This document shows positions 14,227 to 16,111 of a stretch of DNA of 16,111 bases, in pieces (within the stretch, counting starts at the first letter, position 1; each line of letters starts with the position of its first letter). The notes under the pieces are model-generated. The model saw only the letters and a program-made list of their open reading frames with translations, did not search any database and had not been told where the DNA came from. The stretch comes from Baffinella frigidus (taxonomy: Eukaryota > Cryptophyceae > Cryptomonadales > Baffinellaceae). A program made the position numbers and the translations under genes. Location: NCBI GenBank assembly GCA_026770585.1, contig MU646470.1:426329-442439 (forward strand). The letters are read 5' to 3'.

Positions 14227-14386
14227 GCTGAGATGAGGCCTGCTGCCTCCCGCACGCCGTCCTCCGGAAAGTCTCACGGCGTGCGCCCACCCGCGTCTGC
14301 TCCTGTTTGACTTTTGCCGCCGAAAGTTGACGCGACCAGAGGACGGGCGTCAGCGCGCTGGGCTCCCCTCCCTTCCCGCTTGCAGG
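14227..14386. promoter_or_regulatory. Compact bidirectional promoter and both 5' UTRs
   Basis: Only 160 bp separate the start codon of the cimA-like gene (minus, 14226) from that of the divergent gene (plus, 14387). The interval must hold both promoters and both leaders. It is GC-rich and holds no obvious TATA box in either direction. It contains AAAGTTGACG at about 14324-14333; AGTTGAC-type strings are frequent across this window's repeats, so this may not be regulatory. Inferred from gene positions only. Confidence 0.55.
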
Positions 14387-14466
14387 ATGGCGCGGGCTCC
14401 GCCCCTGATGGTGGGGGCAATGTTCGTGCTGCTGGTGGCAAACGTCATCACGCTGGTCTGCTTGAC
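14387..14466 (+). CDS. Divergent gene, exon 1: N-terminal signal anchor
   Basis: The plus-strand ATG at 14387 encodes MARAPPLMVG, then a hydrophobic run AMFVLLVANVITLVCL, so the protein probably begins with a signal peptide or membrane anchor. The frame meets TGA directly after TTGACG, but GTGAGC at 14467 is the best consensus donor in the window, leaving phase 2. Exon 2 at 15297 supplies the single base needed and continues an open frame. I do not recognise the protein. It starts 160 bp from the cimA-like start codon on the opposite strand. Confidence 0.62.
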
Positions 14467-15296
14467 GTGAGCGTCCCCTGGCCGCTGGAAAAACCCCAGC
14501 GTGACTCGATGGGACAGGGATCGTTTATTCAGCGAGCGACCACAGAGGCCCACCTAGTGAGAAGATGCGAGAGGATGCATATCATAGTCATGTTTTGACG
14601 AGCAGATGAGACGAGTCTGATGTGTGGGATTTGGTTGCGAAAGGGTTATCCGCATCTCCTCACCCCAAACGACCTTACCCTCTCCACCTTTGTTTGTGGA
14701 ACCAGCCAGGAAGCACTTACCGTTGGTGGGACCAACAGGCCAGCTCCTCCTCCTCCCCCCCATCTTTTCGTTCACTCACTCCCCTCGCTCCCCTCACACA
14801 CTCCGCCGTTGCTCCCTTTCACAACATGCGAGAAACGACCCATTTCAGTCCCGATCTGTACCAGCATACCCATCATGTCTGCACCTATCCCCAAATCTAC
14901 TGAATTTCCCCCACCAGACCGATCAAATCCTGTCGGCTTCTGAGGGCTGGTGGGTGGTTTAGGGTGAAGTGTTGAGGGCTGGTGGGTGGTTTAGGGTGAA
15001 GTGTTATATCTGATAGTGGGGAAGTACCCTTCCTGCGTGCAATCCTGTCGGCTTCTGAGGGCTGGTGGGTGGTTTAGGGTGAAGTGTTTAAACCCTCACC
15101 CCTAAACCCTAAACCCTAAACCCTAAACCCTAAACCCTAAACCCTAAACCCTAAACCCTACACCCTAAAACCCGAACCCTGAACCCTAAAACCTAAACCC
15201 TCAACACTGAACCCCAAGCCCCAAACCCCCAACCCCATACCCCAAACCCCAAACTCTAAACCCCAAACTCTAAACCCCAAACCCCAACCCCCATAG
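14467..15296 (+). other. Intron 1 of the divergent gene, with a tandem repeat and a CCCTAAA tract
   Basis: Donor GTGAGC, acceptor CCATAG. Contains three copies of GAGGGCTGGTGGGTGGTTTA followed by GGGTGAAGTGTT (about 14942, 14973, 15056), two of them preceded by AATCCTGTCGGCTTCT. It also has a CCCTAAA tract at 15087-15292 that decays into CCCCAAAC units next to the acceptor. A C-rich tract immediately before the acceptor may act as polypyrimidine tract. Reading frames at 14620-14962 have no family resemblance. Confidence 0.6.
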
Positions 15297-15351
15297 GCGG
15301 CTGAACATCCGGTACGACCAGCTAGCGATCGACTCGGAGCTCGGCCTCAAG
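15297..15351 (+). CDS. Divergent gene, exon 2
   Basis: After CCATAG the sequence reads G, then codons for RLNIRYDQLAIDSELGLK, followed by GTCTTT. With exon 1 this gives a short hydrophobic anchor followed by a charged helical segment (ITLVCLTRLNIRYDQL). Phase and high-GC codon use agree with exon 1. The same exon recurs about 180-310 bp downstream in a form split by an insertion (15474-15661), and that copy has its own donor-like GAG before GTATGC. The rest of the gene is beyond the window or not recognised. The function is unknown. Confidence 0.6.
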
Positions 15352-15473
15352 GTCTTTTCCGCTCCAAAGTTGACAGATTTTTACCGCAAAGTTGATGGAG
15401 TTGTACCCAGCATCCAAAGTTGACGGAGTTGTACCCAGCATGTCAACTTAAGAACAGTCAGTCATCCCGAACA
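15352..15473. repeat. AAAGTTGAC repeat cluster
   Basis: CCAAAGTTGAC occurs at about 15364 and 15415, with a variant GCAAAGTTGATGG at about 15387. GGAGTTGTACCCAGCAT occurs twice (about 15399 and 15425). A reversed GTCAACTT follows. The same motif recurs in many of the window's elements. Confidence 0.75.
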
Positions 15474-15661
15474 GTACGACCAGCTAGCGATCTCATTCGA
15501 AAACGGGTTTAATTTAAAACCTGTGGGCAATGAAATTTACTACACATCATGATCCTTTTTAGTAATATTAAACAATTCGTATAGTAATCTTTTTTATTGT
15601 ATTCAAAAGTTTGAAAATCAAACAGTTTTCCCAAGAGATCGACTCCGAGCTCGGCCTCGAG
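15474..15661 (+). pseudogene. Copy of divergent-gene exon 2 split by a 144-bp insertion
   Basis: GTACGACCAGCTAGCGATC (15474-15492) and GATCGACTCCGAGCTCGGCC (from 15637), ending CTCGAG before GTATGC, together match exon 2. Between them is an insert of about 144 bp with GATC at both borders, as in a 4-bp target duplication. Insert ends TCATTCGAAAACGGGTTTAA and TTGAAAATC...GTTTTCCCAAGAG are imperfectly inverted, and it carries the GAAATTTACTACACA and AGTAATATTAAA motifs of family A. Intact exon 2 at 15297 is the uninterrupted reference. Confidence 0.85.
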
Positions 15662-16111
15662 GTATGCCTGACCTTAAACGAACAATCGACCACCAGCTCC
15701 CCCACGCGAATTGTTCCGATCGTTTAGAGCCATTCTGGTAGAACTTTCCGCTTCCGACTTGACGAATTGCCAAATTTGCGATAACCGTTTTGAAGGTTGT
15801 AAAAACTGTTTTAAACGCGCCGTTTGGAATTGCATGGCACGACGGGAATTTCCAAGTCAGCAATTCGGCAAATCGATAACGGCCAAGTCCTACCGGAATA
15901 GCTCTACATCTCCCGGATCTGTAAGCAGGGGGGGTTCACAGGGGCTCGCAGATCAGAAGTTATCAAGAGGAGTCAGACGATTGGCGTGTGATCGAAAACT
16001 CCCTCAAAATAAAACACAAGTTCATAGGCTAACGTCCTGAAAATGGGGTAGTTAGGCCTACGGCATTGCCTAGGACCTCCTACCGTAGGCCGAGGGATCC
16101 TAGGACCAAAA
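15662..16111. other. Unassigned right end
   Basis: Presumably still intronic for the divergent gene. I recognise no exon. A small foldback at about 16053-16092 pairs TAGGCCTACGG with CCGTAGGCC and resembles the CCTACGGTAGG interior of the family B elements. The 109-codon plus-strand frame at 15711-16040 has no recognisable motif. Confidence 0.4.

Noticed and set aside
14554-14962. Reading frames on both strands in the divergent gene's first intron
   Set aside because: No start context, motif or family resemblance; Pro/Ser-rich translation of C/T-rich sequence; overlaps tandem repeats.

Overview
This is nuclear DNA from a eukaryote, probably an alga with a secondary (complex) plastid. Three things point there. 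The main gene is cut into small exons. Telomere-type TTTAGGG/CCCTAAA tracts are scattered through it. The main protein starts with a signal peptide ending in an AGA|F motif, followed by an Arg/Ala/Ser-rich, transit-like stretch, as in plastid proteins of stramenopiles, cryptophytes, haptophytes and chromerids. I cannot name the species.

Main gene (minus strand, from 14226 leftwards). Twelve exons join without a frame break into 380 codons of a citramalate-synthase-type (CimA, DRE-TIM) enzyme. They run from the signal peptide through the TIM barrel ([60 protein letters not shown]) to YVGASAFA. Two further candidate exons lie at 1250-1360 and 1-57, and the gene runs off the left edge. The usual HKGG segment after SAFA was not found.

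Divergent gene (plus strand, from 14387). A second gene starts only 160 bp from the first, so they share a bidirectional promoter. Exon 1 (14387-14466) encodes a hydrophobic signal-anchor. Exon 2 (15297-15351) joins it in frame. The rest lies right of the window.

Introns. Most of the window is intron, and the introns are the striking part. Nearly all of them carry partial copies of the neighbouring exon's edge. Copies of an exon's 3' end plus its donor lie downstream of that exon. Copies of an exon's 5' end plus its acceptor lie upstream of it. Some have become tandem arrays, for example a 130-bp repeat containing the exon 12 donor at least four times. Short inverted-repeat (MITE-like) elements are packed among them. 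One, with 18-bp perfect inverted repeats, ends exactly at the exon 9 donor and supplies the T of its GT. Two more lie inside exon copies, and the uninterrupted sequence is present nearby for comparison. Donors are weak (GT followed by variable bases, one GC).

The remaining intron content is simple repeats (CT/GA), degenerate telomere-like G-rich tracts and foldbacks. I see no tRNA, rRNA, CRISPR or bacterial operon structure.
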